Origin: Buddleja alternifolia
Taxonomy: Eukaryota; Streptophyta; Magnoliopsida; Lamiales; Scrophulariaceae
Reading direction: 5' to 3'
Length of the DNA: 64,000 nucleotides
Assembly: GCA_019426215.1 (NCBI GenBank)
Contig: CM033392.1
Coordinates: 33,772,814 to 33,836,813 of the forward strand
Part shown: one piece after another, positions 45,783 through 57,006 of the stretch
Layout of the letters: every line of letters starts with the position of its first letter
Numbering within the stretch: position 1 is the stretch's first letter
Translations under genes and position numbers: made by a program
The notes under the pieces: generated by a model
Database searches by the model: none
Told to the model about the DNA's origin: nothing
Seen by the model: the letters and a program-made list of their open reading frames with translations, nothing else

Positions 45783-46666
45783 ATCATAAAGCATCATATT
45801 TAAATAGGCATACAATTTAGGGGGAATCCACCTTATGTTTATGTCTAAAGCGTTTTGACAAACTCGAGAATAAGTTATCAATTTTAGGGAAAACTTTAAA
45901 ATTGTACTTATAACAAGTTATAAGCGACTGTGATCAAAAATGATTTAAAATTAAATGCATTAATCACTAGCGCTTATCTTTATGCATGACGAAGTCAATC
46001 TTTAAATAAAATTGTCTTTTCTAAATTCAAGCGATTGACTTTACCACAAACTTTACAAAATTAAATTCTGTTCTCCAAAAGTCTTAAGCGTTAAAGAAAT
46101 TCCCACGATAACGCTAAGAAAATTGTTTTAAAATCATGCATAGTTTTCATCGATAAAAGGATCGCGTGTGGATAAGTATAAAAGATTAGATTTGATAACT
46201 ACCCACACGTGTCTATCAAATCAAACTGACGGTTATTGACATATATCTAAAACCAAGACAGTTCAGGTCTGCACGAGTCTGATTACGTGTCAGTGTACTA
46301 TCAAGCGCGTGTATTTCACGCTGAAAATTTCAAATCTTTTCAAACGTTTTTCAATAAATTTGGTAACTGCGGATCCCAAAATTTCGCACTTTTTGGTAAC
46401 TGATAAACTATTTTACCGCACTTTTTGCATCCGTATTTTCCTAAAAACGTATCAGATTTGACTCCTTTCAAAATTCAAACTCTTTGACTGTCCACGTGTC
46501 AACATCGTAGCCATTGAAACGATAATTTTTGCCTCTATTTAAACCCTTCAAGGTCTTTACAGTCAGATTTTATCACTTTCACAAATTCTCTCTGCTGTAA
46601 AAATCTTCATCTTTCTCAAGGCAAATATTCCTCTCTCTCTCTCAAAAAGCTTTCAAACTTTCAGCA
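45783..46666 (+). promoter_or_regulatory. Spacer with putative internal promoter of post-pol gene
   Basis: Contains a G-box core CACGTG at 46493-46498 in GTCCACGTGTCAACATCG, a TATA-like TATTTAAA at 46536-46543, and a pyrimidine-rich leader (CCTCTCTCTCTCTC) before the ATG at 46667, 131 bp from the TATA-like box. Other ACACGTGTC-like sites lie near 46207. This layout is that of a plant pol II promoter plus 5' UTR. It is inferred from sequence only. Confidence 0.5.
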
Positions 46667-49600
46667 ATGGCACCCAAAGTTGCAAAATCTTCCAAATCAT
46701 CCAAGTCAACTACAGGAAAAACTTCCCGTGCTGAAAAACCAGTCACTGTTAACGCCGGATTTCTGGTTAACTGGGACTATCTGTTTGAAAACCAGACCTT
46801 TCCTCTTCGAACGATTCTTCCACTCGTTCAAGAATCTGGTTTGAGAGATATGATCACTACTATTTTCAACTACTTTGAAGATGAATCTCTCCACTTTTTC
46901 AACAATGCCCAGATTTCTGAAGACGACAATTCCATATCCTGCGTCTTTCCCTTCGCCAAAGAGACTTTTGTTCTTACTCCTTCCTTGATTTCTTCATTGT
47001 TGGTTTTACCCAATGATGGCTCTGAGGTGGAACACGTCAATCTCAGAGATGCTACAAAAGTCTGGGAATTGGTCAAGAATGATGATGTCGTTACTGCATA
47101 CGAGCCGAACTTCAAGAAGAACGACATGAAGGGAGAATATGTTATTCTCGCAGACATATGCTCCAAGATGATCGAATGCAGGAAATGGACATTCGATAAA
47201 GTTACAAACCTCCAGTACAAGATGATGGTGGCCATTCTGACCAAATTGAAGGTAAATTGGTCTCTCTACGTTCTTAATCGCTTCAAGGCAGCGATGGCCA
47301 AGTCGGTGAATCCCAAGCCTTATGGGATTGTGCTAAGTCGTATTCTTAGCGCTTGCGGTTATACAAACTCTTCGGGCAAGAAGATTCTAGCGACAAAATT
47401 CTATGGAAAGAAAATGATCCGTGAGCTGCAAAAGCCAAGGAAGCTAGGTGGTGCAGCTGTTCTAAAAGAAGAGCGTGAGCGACTTCGTGCTCTAGGAGTT
47501 GTTCGTAGTGATGATGATGATCAAGCGTCTTCCTCTTCATCATCATCCTCTTCATCCGAAGAAGAATTGGTGGTCAAGCGACCTAAGAGAAAGATAGCTC
47601 TCAAAGTCGCTGAGCCATCCAAGCCAGCAAAGAAAGAGAAGCCTGAAACCAAGAAGAAGAAGCCGGAGCCCAAAAAGAAGCAGAAGATCCCTTCTCCTTC
47701 TCCCTTTCCTAAATCTCCATCGCCTCCTCCAGCGTTTATCTTTTCCGTTCCCGAGGAAGAGGAATTCGTAGAAGAAGAAGTACCGCTTGCACGAAGACGT
47801 ACTCCTCTTTCTACTCCCGCAGCCTCCTCTAGCGCTCCAACGAAACCAGCGCTTAGAGAGTCAGTGAGCGTTCCTCCTTCTGACGCTGTTCTAGAAATCA
47901 GCTCAGATCCTCAAGCCGCTACTCAATCTGAGAGGCTTCCTAGTTTTCAGGGTAAGTATTTGCTAAGCAAATTAGTATATCCTTTCCTCGTTAGTTTCTA
48001 AGTCTCTAATGCTAGGATAAAAACTCTTTCAGCACAATGTCAAGCGGGTATTCAATATGTTCTCAACACTCTTGACGAATTAGATATTCCCATTCGTAAC
48101 TTCTTTTCTCGACTTAGATCCAGAAGAAGTTGTTCTAGAGCCAGAGGAACCTGTCCCAGAAACAGATCAAGCGACTGAAATAGTCAATGATATTCCTCAG
48201 GGTAAGTGATTTAGTCTTTTCTATCTTTCTACTCAGTGGAAATTTTTTGCTTGCTTTTCTCAATCGCTTACATGTATCAGCTCAAGATGTACTTCCAGAG
48301 GCACCAATCGCTGATGCCCCTCTTTCATCCGAGATTCCAGTTGAAGTGGATGTGGATATGGCAACTGTTGTGGATATCGCTAATGAAGCATCTCAAGCCC
48401 TTCCTGACGCTGAAACATCATCAGCCAGTGAAGCGACTTTAAATGCTGAGCGGTCGATAGAAGTGGGCCCCATCCCAACAGAAGCTATTTCTATTATTCC
48501 TACGCCAACGGGACATCCTCCTCGTGTCATCGATTTCTTCCCGCGCGGATACACTCCAGATGTTGAATTTTATTATGCCGCCAGAGAACGAGACACTCAA
48601 ACGCTTGCCGAGTTGGAAATACAATTTCAAACAACTCTCCATCGGCCCGATTTGTCCAACTCTCTCAAGTTTGAAATATTCGAGCGTATTGCCGATATAG
48701 GACTATATAACTTGGAGCGTCTTCACTCTCGCCTTGAGTATATTCGTCGTCCAATTTTCAACAAAGCTGATCTTGATCTTCAGCTTTTCAATTCAAACGG
48801 TCGCTCGGACGAGTCCTTTTATCCTCAGCGCCAAAACAAGATTGTTTTCAAGAACCCCCACATAGGTGATTGGAACAAGGATCCAGATGAAGAAGATCTC
48901 AAAAAAAGGCTATTCAGCCCTCCCCTCCGTCGTCAAGTCTCCCCAGAATGCTCTCTCTCCAAATCCACTTAAGTTATGGAAAAAAAGGACCGCTTGTTGC
49001 GGAGCGCCCAAATCCGGTCAATTCGTGGATAGAAGATGAGGCCCGTGAATATCTCGCCAGATTATGGGCTGATGATTATGATGAAGAGATGGAACACTTT
49101 GAGAAGTTCCTTGCTGCTACCAAAGAGCAAAAGGAAGTAGACAAACTTGGAAAACGGTGGATGATGACTACAGCTAGGTGGGCTGAAAAATTTGTTCTTC
49201 ATTTCTACACCATTGAAGAACTGATCAGATATCCTTTTTTGTTCAATTTCAGAATAGAGTACAGACGCCGAGGTTATGCAACCTTTTTACTTCAACAGCG
49301 TCAGAATATTGCAGGGAATGTTAGCGCTTTGCCACGATATCGACAACCAATCGAAAGCTACATTTGCCAGCAACTTGCCTTATACAGCCAAGGTGGACGC
49401 TACGTTTTGCATCCTCGTGCCGGGTTTGTTCAACGAGTCTTTCCTGACCTAAATGAAGACGCTTCATCAAGTAAACAACCTCTTCTTCCAGGCCAGAGTC
49501 AGATTCGTGTGGATGTTTCAACTGAACACGCTGAGTTCCACAAATCATTGAGAGCAGTGTTGGAAAATGCCCAAGCGCTGGACATCAGTTTCAATCACTT

Positions 49601-50991
49601 TTCCGGGTGTTACAATTTTCGAGGCTATACTCTTCACCCCGTGCTCTTTAGTGAATCCAATATTCAAGTGGCCAAGATAATCTCGCTAATTAGGCCAGTG
49701 GACCAAGAAGCAGCTCAAGCGCTCATGCCTTTGATTTTAGACTTCTTCAACTGTTATACTTTAGGGATTGCTTTAACGGAAGGTGTGCAACTTGCACTAA
49801 GTACCGCAGAGCGCGACGACGCTATATTCTTTATCCCGCAATCTAGCCTGAGCAGTCCAAGGCATGTGATGGAAGCCCTTGGCCCCCTCTGGGTCATTGG
49901 TCTTAGAGAACCTTCTCCCTCCATCGAAATTATAGAAGAAGAAAGTGCTCCTACTGAGGATGACGCTCTACTTCCAGATTCCTCCAGCGCCCCAGTGGTT
50001 GATTCCCCAGCGATTGCAGATCCTATCATGGATACAGCGATTGAAGAAGTGCACGCTGAAATTGCTCAAGCGCCTGAAGAACCTTTTATCAGGGATAAAT
50101 CCAAAGGTAAGGCTGCAGTTTCCTCATCCCCAGAGCGTCCTTCTTCCGATTCAGATTCTGAGAGCGATTCAGAAGCCAAAGATTTCAGACAGGCAGTCCG
50201 GAACTCGCTAACCAACATTGAGGGTTCCTGCTCCAAGATCTTTGAGGCTGCTGATAGGCATATCCGCATAGTGTCGGATACGCAGACTCGTGATATTGGC
50301 AACGCTGCAAATAAAATCACTATTGCTATCATGCAAAGCATATCACCTCTTATCGCTGAGCTCTCATCTGAATTCAACCGTCACTTAGCTAAGCGCCCTG
50401 GCCGACACTGAAAGACACGCTTCATCCGATGCCGCCGCTCAGAGTGTCGCTCAACAAGTTGCACTTCTCGTCGAAGAAGTTAGACTCTTGCGCCGCGATG
50501 TAGCTGAACTCAAGAACTCCCTTGATAATGTCAAGAAGGGGGAAGATAAAGAAAAGTCCAAAGCGATTTCCAAGACAGATAATAAACAGTGGCGTTCATT
50601 GTTCGAAGAATTAGTAAGCATTAAGAAAATGCTATCTAAGAAAAGAAAGCCAAGGTATTATCTCGGAAAGTATGCGCTTCCAGAATTGGACCCCGAGTTC
50701 TTAGAAAGCATGGGATTTCCTGCTTTTGCCGGACCGCTACAACGACCTATCAATTGGAGACCGTCAAATGATCGACAAAGAGATATCTATCATGACTTAA
50801 TTTGTGAACTTGGTATTCCACCAAGGGACTGGACGGAAAGGTTGTTAGAACTAAATGAAAGCGCCAGACTTCGTAGACATGATTATGATGAAGTTCAACA
50901 TACGACAATGATCGATATTGATCGTCTCTTTTTGGAACTAGCGCTAGAAGTTCTACAAGGCGAAGCAAGAGCGAAGCGACAGAAAAAGTGA
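46667..50991 (+). CDS. Post-pol gene of SIRE-like element, probably spliced ('env-like' position)
   Basis: Exon 1 is 46667-47951, exon 2 48033-48201, exon 3 from 48281. Both introns (81 and 79 bp) have GTAAGT donors and pyrimidine-rich CAG acceptors, and both are phase 1. The N-terminal part (residues 30-260: GFLVNWDYLFENQTF, LTPSLISSLLVLPNDG, NWSLYVLNRFKAAM) resembles a plant transposon-associated domain. Then come Ser-rich and Lys-rich NLS-like segments (KRPKRKIALK, KKKKPEPKKKQK) and a Pro-rich region. Exon 3 adds ARERDTQTLAELEIQFQTTL, EEMEHFEKFLAATKEQKEVD, an acidic Ser/Asp stretch and a coiled coil (VEEVRLLRRDVAELKNSLDN). Single-base indels at about 48105, 48890-48990 and 50395 break the frame. 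I find no signal peptide or membrane segment in exons. Function unknown. Confidence 0.75.
47952..48032 (+). other. Putative intron 1 of post-pol gene
   Basis: CAGG|GTAAGT donor, AAAACTCTTTCAG|CA acceptor, 81 bp, AT-rich. Without splicing the frame ends at 48001 with a hydrophobic tail. The same signals are retained in copy 1 (about 44671-44750). Confidence 0.65.
48202..48280 (+). other. Putative intron 2 of post-pol gene
   Basis: CAGG|GTAAGT donor, CATGTATCAG|CT acceptor, 79 bp, T-rich. The hydrophobic peptide encoded here in the exon 3 frame (VFSIFLLSGNFLLAFLN) would be removed by splicing. Joining the flanking exons keeps the frame (Gln-Ala-Gln-Asp across the junction). Confidence 0.65.
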
Positions 50992-51248
50992 TTGGTTTCC
51001 TTTTTATGTTTTATCCGTTTTGTTTTTTTTATTTATACTTTTCCTTCAGTGTAAAACACGTATGCTTTAAATTCTCTCAATGAATGAATGTTTTAACGCT
51101 GAAACATCTTGTTGAAGCTAATCTAATTTTAGCTAACTTTACTAACTTTTCAAACGCTAACTTATATTCCTTTGGGCCTTTTCTTTTAAGTAACTCTTAA
51201 ATTATAAAAGAGTTATAAGAGTCTTGACATCATCAAAAAGGGGGAGAT
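50992..51248 (+). other. SIRE-like 3' untranslated region and polypurine tract
   Basis: No coding. Ends in AAAAAGGGGGAGAT (51235-51248) directly before the LTR start TGTTAGAAAATTTCATG, a textbook polypurine tract for plus-strand priming. Confidence 0.85.
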
Positions 51249-52770
51249 TGTTAGAAAATTTCATGTTAGATGTTTTGATGATGACAAGATAGGATTCAAT
51301 GTTAGACCCCAAAAATACAATGTAAGTTTCCGTTTTTCATAGAATGATGTATAAGCATTTGAAAGTTGTAATTCATTATAGGCTTGTAATTTTTATCTTT
51401 ATAGAATTTAGACTAAGTCTTAGCGACAGAATCGCTAGTAGAATTCTAGGTGAGTCTAATAGAGAAGAAGTTGAAGACCAGCGTCTGAAGTTAACCGGAG
51501 ATAAAGATTTTCTTCTTAGCGTCTGTCCAACGCTAAAAGATCTCATTTCAGGATTTATGGATCAGCGCTCAAAATCCCTCAAGCGACTTATGTCAGATTC
51601 ACCTAAAATAAATCCTCAAGTCATGAAGGACTTAAATGCAATCATTCAACGGGCATTTATTTCCAACGGGAATTAAATTCAAAATGCATTAAATGCCTAA
51701 TAAGAGCATTAAATGTGATAAGCCAATGTGACTTGTGGACAAGCCACCTTTTGACCAGACTGTCAGGAGAATTCAGAATTTCAGCTGCTCCCGTCCAATC
51801 GGATTCAGCGAATTTTCAGGAATGTCAGAGAAAAGGTATACTCACGCACCCCGTGAGAGGCACGCTCCTACATGTGTCCAACGGACAGATTCCAAGAAAT
51901 TACCTATAAATACCGTACCCCAGAAAACCCTAAAAACATACAAGATACGTACGAAAAAAAGAAGAGAAACTATTGCCAAAAATCTTACGCACATTTTCTG
52001 AGAAAAAGCTTAGAAACTCCATAGTCAAATCTTTCAAGATTTTTATCTACATTCCAACAGTAAAAAATATCTCAAACATCTTCAAAAGAAGAAACTCAAA
52101 TTTCAACTGAGATATTCCAAGTTGTTTGATCTTTTCAAAAACAAACAAAACCCTAGTGACAAACCTCAACCTTTCATCTGAGTGAGAAAAGTTAATTGAA
52201 CCCTTTCAGGAAGTATTTCTGAGTGAGAGAAGCTTGAAGAAGATGATCTTCATTGGTGCTGAAGTTTGCGTGATCAAGGAGCCCAAGATCATTTTCACCC
52301 TTTTACTATTGTGTAGAAGATTCTGTGTGACTCTTCGAAAATCATTCTAGTAAATTCCTCCAAGTGAAAAAGGAGAAGAAGGACGTAGCTGGGATTACAC
52401 CACCCAGTGAACCTTATATATCTTGTGTCATTTATTTTATTTGTCTTATTATTATTTTTATTACATCATTTATCTTTGAAAGAGACAAGTTAAAGTGCAA
52501 AGCGATTAAGTTGACTAAAAGAACGCTAAAACTCATTTCCGCTGTGCTAACCCTGATTAAGCGATCTAAGCGTTGCCCTACTTTGGTAAACTGCTAAAAT
52601 CACTAAGTCTAAGTTATCTTTTCTGAAGCGTCTGACCCAAGCGCTCAGTCATCCAAAGCGCTCAAACCTTTAAAGTGATACAAAAATTTTGAAGTCGAAA
52701 AAGACTTCAGGGTCTATTCAACCCCCCCCCCCCCCTTCTAGACCCTTTCGTATGCCACTTGGGACCACCA
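51249..52770 (+). repeat. SIRE-like 3' LTR (1522 bp)
   Basis: Starts TGTTAGAAAATTTCATG and ends CACTTGGGACCACCA, followed by TSD AGTCG. Close to the 5' LTR, with scattered substitutions and a poly-C tract of 14 near 52723. TATAAAT at 51905-51911. Confidence 0.96.
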
Positions 52771-54780
52771 AGTCGATTGCATCATTCCCAATGAGTATAA
52801 TATCATCAACATAAAGTACTAAGAATGTCACTGCACTCCCACTGACTTTCTTGTACATACATGGTTCATCTTCGTTTTCAATAAAACCATACATCCTTAT
52901 AGTTTCATCAAAACAGATGTTCCAACTTCAGGATGCTTCTTTAGTCCATAAATGGACTTTAGGAGTTTGCAAACCTTTTGCTCACTCCCACTAGATATAA
53001 AACCTTCTGGTTGTTTCATGTAAATCTCTTCCTCTATGTTTCCATTGAGGAAGGCGGTTTTCACATCCATTTTCCATATTTCATAGTCATAAGGAGCAGA
53101 TATTGCAAGCAGAATCCTAATGGATTTAAGCATTGCTACTGGCGAAAAGGTTTCTTCATAGTCGATACCCTCTCTTTAAGTGTAAACTTTGCCACAAGCC
53201 TAGCTTTATAGGTCTCTACCTCTCCATTTGCTCCTAGCTTTCACTTATAGATCAACTTACAAATGGGTACTATACCCTCTGGTGGATCTACCAAGGTCCA
53301 TACCTTGTTGGAGTACATGGAGTCCATTTCAGATTCCATGGCACTTTGCCACTTCCCCGAATCAATATCACATATTGCTTCGTTGTAGTTTCTTGGATCT
53401 TTATCCACTTGAAGCTCCTCCTTATTACTTTATAGTAATAGACCATACCTCTCAGGTGGCCCTCGGATCCGTTTGGATCTTTTTGGAGGTTGTATGTTAG
53501 ATATTTCAGTGTTTTCTTGTATTTGTGTTTCCAAAGTTTGTGAGATGATTTGTGCTTTTTGAACTTCTTCAAGTTCTATGATCTCACCATTTTTATCTAA
53601 TAAAAACTCCTTCTCTAAGAAGACGGCATTCCTTGAAACAAACACCTTTTGTTCTGATGGGTCATAGAAGTAGTACCCCACAGTTTGTGTAGGGTACCCC
53701 ACAAATTTACATAAACTAGACTTAGACTCTAATTTATCTCCCACTTGCCTTTTGACATAGGCAGAACAATCCCATACTCGAACATGTTTGTATGAGGCCG
53801 GTTTACCACACCACAACTCATAAGGCATTTTAGGAACAGATTTGGAAGGCAATGTATTTAATAGATAAGCCGCGGTTTCTAAGGCATAATCCCAGAAAGA
53901 TGGAGAAATTTCAGTGAAATTAGTCATGGAATGGACCATATCCAATAAAGTCCTATTCCTTCACTCAGACACCTCATTCAATTGTGGTGTTCCAGGCGGA
54001 TTCCACTGAGTGAGAATCCCATTCTCTTTAAGATAACTAAGGAATTCGTCACTTAAGTATTCCCCTCCACAATTAGATCGAAGAGTCTTAATACTATGAC
54101 TTAGTTGTTTTTCTACTTCTTTCCTAAACTCTTTCAACTTTTAATAAACTTCGGATTTGTGTTTCATAAGGTACACATATCCGTACCATGAATAATCATT
54201 GGTAAAAGTAATAAAGTAAGTACACCTTCCTTTAGTACTTATACTAAAAGGACCACAAACATCAGAGTGGATCAAATCCAAAGGATGAGTGGCACGTTCC
54301 ACTTGTCCTACAATGGTGACTTGTTCTTTTTTCCTTTAAGACAAGATTCACAAGTAGGCATGGTTTTCTCTTCCTTAAGGCCGAGTATACCTTTCTTTAC
54401 CAATTTGTGCATTTTTTCTTTGGAAATATGTCCTAATCTAACATGCCACATTAGTGTACTATTTAAGTATCTTATTTAAGAAAAACAAATTAAACACCTT
54501 TAATTTAGTTCCTCTTCCAATGCCCTTGTTTACCCTACTGGAAACACTCACCCTTATCTTTATCGACTTTAACCTTCTTGACCCAACCTTTAGCTTTTAG
54601 CTTCTTGTTCTTTTGGGAACTCTTCCCTTTCCCTTTCTTTGGCTTCTTAGCCTTAGAATGGGCAGAACTCACAAGTAGAACTGGCTTGTCCTTCTTTATG
54701 GTGGCTTATGTACTCCTTAACATGCTTAACAAGTCAGGCAACGCTTTATATGCATGTTTGCGCTTTATAAATTAATATGC
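52771..54780 (-). pseudogene. Element C gag end, integrase and RT N-terminus
   Basis: From right to left on the minus strand: a Lys-rich Gag tail and a broken knuckle (CFQ-stop-GKQGHWKRN, about 54520-54560); almost no room for a protease; pre-integrase HVRLGHI and CESCLKGKK-like text (about 54330-54450); integrase with PLDLIHSDVCGPFS-like text and the open frame 53430-53945 (MVHSMTNFTEISPSFWDYAL, PYELWCGKPASYKHVRVWDC); RT start in 53288-53572; and 52897-53133 (SIRILLAISAPYDYEIWKMD, VKTAFLNGNIEEEIYMKQPE). Near 52790 the minus strand reaches the YVDD region and is cut by the SIRE-like element. Many stops and frameshifts. Confidence 0.86.
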
Positions 54781-55080
54781 ATATTAGAGACCTTTATGAA
54801 AACAATTAAATTCTCACACATTTAAAAATATTAAGTTGGTAAAGGGTACTAGGTATCCTGTTCTCCACTGAACTTAGAGAAAATTGAAATGATATTTAAT
54901 ATATAATATTGTCCCTAAGCAATGGGGGCTATATATAAACACCCAATTGAGAGTCTTGTTTATTTTCTGCGTTACTTTATATCTCTCTTAGATTAATAAC
55001 CCATTTAGTTAGATGTGCTTGAGAATTTTGTCCGAACTGGCCTAACCAAATCAACTGACTTGAAAACTTGAGGATGGTCC
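54781..55080. other. Unassigned junction sequence between C and D remnants
   Basis: No coding match. It includes a promoter-like GGGGGCTATATATAAACACC near 54926-54945, which could be an LTR scrap. This is where element C gag and the 5' half of element D are both missing, so it marks an old deletion. Confidence 0.4.
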
Positions 55081-56990
55081 TCAGTTTAGAGTAGTTGAAC
55101 TTATGCTTGAAGAAAGCATTACTCATGTCTAAGTATGGGACATGACTCATTCTATACTAAACTACATAGAATGGCCCAATTCATAGTGAGTCATGCGCTG
55201 CTCATAGGTGAATCTTGAATAGATGTCCCTTCAAATTCATTACTAATGCAACATATCAGATATGGCGCAAGTGGAAGCCTAGTCCTAAGTACGTGAGGGT
55301 ACGGTGATACCCAACCTACGTATAAAAGACAAAGGTAAAGAATCTGAAGGCTAAGTCCTTAAAAGGAGATTTTTGTTTGTTGTCTCAAATAATTCAGTGG
55401 GAGACCTCTTTTACCTACATAATGATCGAAGGATCACTGTGGCCTTATAAACCACCATTCTCGAAGATAAGTTCATTTGAGAAAGTTAAGTTGGTAGAAA
55501 GATTGTTCTATAAGAACAAAACAAAACTCCTTAGGAGACTATTATTCAACAAACCCAAACCCAGTCCATTATAGCACAACCGTCTTGTAGAGTATCTCAG
55601 CCGCCTGAGAGATGTGGTCGTCTACTACAAGGAAAGCATAAGTTGTATGATGTAGCAGAGGGGATCCATGGATACAATCCCTCCACGCATGACAAATCGA
55701 TAGTGGATATGGACTCTACAAGAAGGTGTAAGGCTATGAAAGTGAAGATGGATTAGATGTTCTTATAGAGCAATCTACAAGAGTCTTGTACCCGTCAGAG
55801 GTGAATACATCTACAAGAGAAAGATTGATTGAAATGGCAAGGCCAAACTGATGGCGAAAGGGTGTAGTTAAAAGATGGGCATTGACTATGAGGAAGCCCC
55901 TTTGCTATAGCTATAATAATTCCACTAGAATCTTACTTTCGATAATAACACACCAAGATTATGAAAATCTGGCGCATGGATATGAAGACTCGTTCATGAA
56001 CGGATTTCTTGAAGAGGGCATCCATAAAGAACAACCCAAGAGTTTCACATCTGAGGTCAATTCTCATAAGGTCGACATACTGTATGAATCCACTTGTGGA
56101 TTTAAGCAGACCTCTCGTAATTGGAATCTTCACTTTGATAACATAATTGGGGAATGTTGATATCATCAAAAACGAAGAAGAGCCATTTGTGTGCAATAAA
56201 GCTAGTGGGAGGCAGATATCATTTCTAGTAGTATATGTATAGGTTACTCTACAAATGGGAAATGATATGAGCTCATTGAGTTGAATCAAGACATAAATCT
56301 CAAGAATACACTCCATAAAAGACTTGGGAGTAACCACTTTCATCTTTAGAATTTTCATCTATGGAGATAGGGCAAAGAGGATGATAGGGCCCTCCCAAGC
56401 CCTTTGCTTAGAGTAAATCCTAAAGAAGTTAGGATAGAAGATCTGAGAAAGGGCTCTTGCCTAGTAAGGAATAGCAATGGGCAAACTTAGGATATATTCT
56501 TCGTCTATGCCCATGGAGAATTGATAGTGGAAATCTACACTTACTCGGATTTTAAGTCTGACAAAGAATTCCACTTTGGGTTTGTATTCACCCTCAACTG
56601 TGAAGTAGTAACTTGGAAGGATTCCAAGTAAATAACTCCACTACTAAGAATGAATATAAAATTACCTTGGAACTTTAGAGGTGGTCAAGGAATTTTGTTT
56701 GGATCTGAAGTTCGTGGTAGAACTTCTATTGGTCCCTAGCGTGGAGTTTGCATTTATCACTTTACTGTGATGAAATGGAGCTAAAGCGCAAGCTGAAGAA
56801 CCAAGGTCTCACAAATCTAGACACGCTGAGAGATAAAACATCTTTTGAGAGATCGTTGGAAAAGGAAATGTAGCCTTGTAGAAAATGAACCTCAGCCGAT
56901 AACATGACTAACCTACTCACTAAGCCACTATCACAGGCAGTGCTAAAGTGATATCTTTAGAAGATAGGTATTATACACCAATTGGCATAG
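55081..56990 (+). pseudogene. Element D pol remnant
   Basis: It follows element B pol base by base with many indels. 55125-55200 aligns with the MVRSMLSYTDLPISLWGH region, 55385-55460 with SMGYLFYLHNDQRIIVAL, and 55590-55640 with SQPPERYGYL. The open frame 55882-56160 includes STRILLSIITHQDYE, SFMNGFLEEGIHKEQPKSF and WNLHFDNIIGE, the RT block before YVDD. RNase H traces (STSGF- and ADNMTNLLTKPL-like) run to about 56945. Stops in every frame. Confidence 0.82.
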
Positions 56991-56994
56991 AGTG

Positions 56995-57006
56995 CAAAAG
57001 GGAGAC
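56995..57006 (+). other. Element D polypurine tract
   Basis: CAAAAGGGAGAC directly precedes the LTR start TGTTGGGAAAG at 57007. Confidence 0.75.

Larger units (their letters stand above)
45086..48365 (+). repeat. SIRE-like internal tandem duplication, copy 2
   Basis: Second unit of the 3.27-kb duplication. It runs without a break into the remainder of the post-pol gene, whereas copy 1 stops there, so the original element order is kept if either copy is collapsed. Confidence 0.92.
35399..52770 (+). mobile_element. SIRE-like Ty1/copia element, 17.4 kb, TSD AGTCG
   Basis: LTRs of 1518 and 1522 bp (TGTTAG...ACCACCA), a perfect tRNA-Met type PBS, gag, pol in copia order, a long extra gene downstream of pol, and a purine tract before the 3' LTR. 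Flanked by AGTCG at 35394-35398 and 52771-52775. The extra post-pol gene is typical of the SIRE/Maximus lineage of plant copia elements. The size is inflated by an internal tandem duplication of 3.27 kb. Gag and pol carry several stops and frameshifts, so it is not autonomous as it stands. Confidence 0.96.

Noticed and set aside
47952..48001. Hydrophobic C-terminal tail (LLSKLVYPFLVSF) of the first post-pol frame as a membrane anchor
   Set aside because: It is a read-through into putative intron 1.
48187..48285. Hydrophobic N-terminus (VFSIFLLSGNFLLAFLN) that looks like an envelope signal peptide or membrane segment
   Set aside because: It lies within the putative 79-bp intron 2 (GTAAGT ... 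CAG); it is read only if splicing is ignored. The exons show no comparable segment.
54920..55010. TATATAAA promoter as the start of a host gene
   Set aside because: No coding region follows other than the decayed element D pol; more likely an LTR remnant.
55050..55062. TCAACTGACTTG as the left insertion site of element D (TCAAC duplication)
   Set aside because: TCAAC is present, but the following bases are not an LTR start (TGTTGGG expected), so the match is probably chance.
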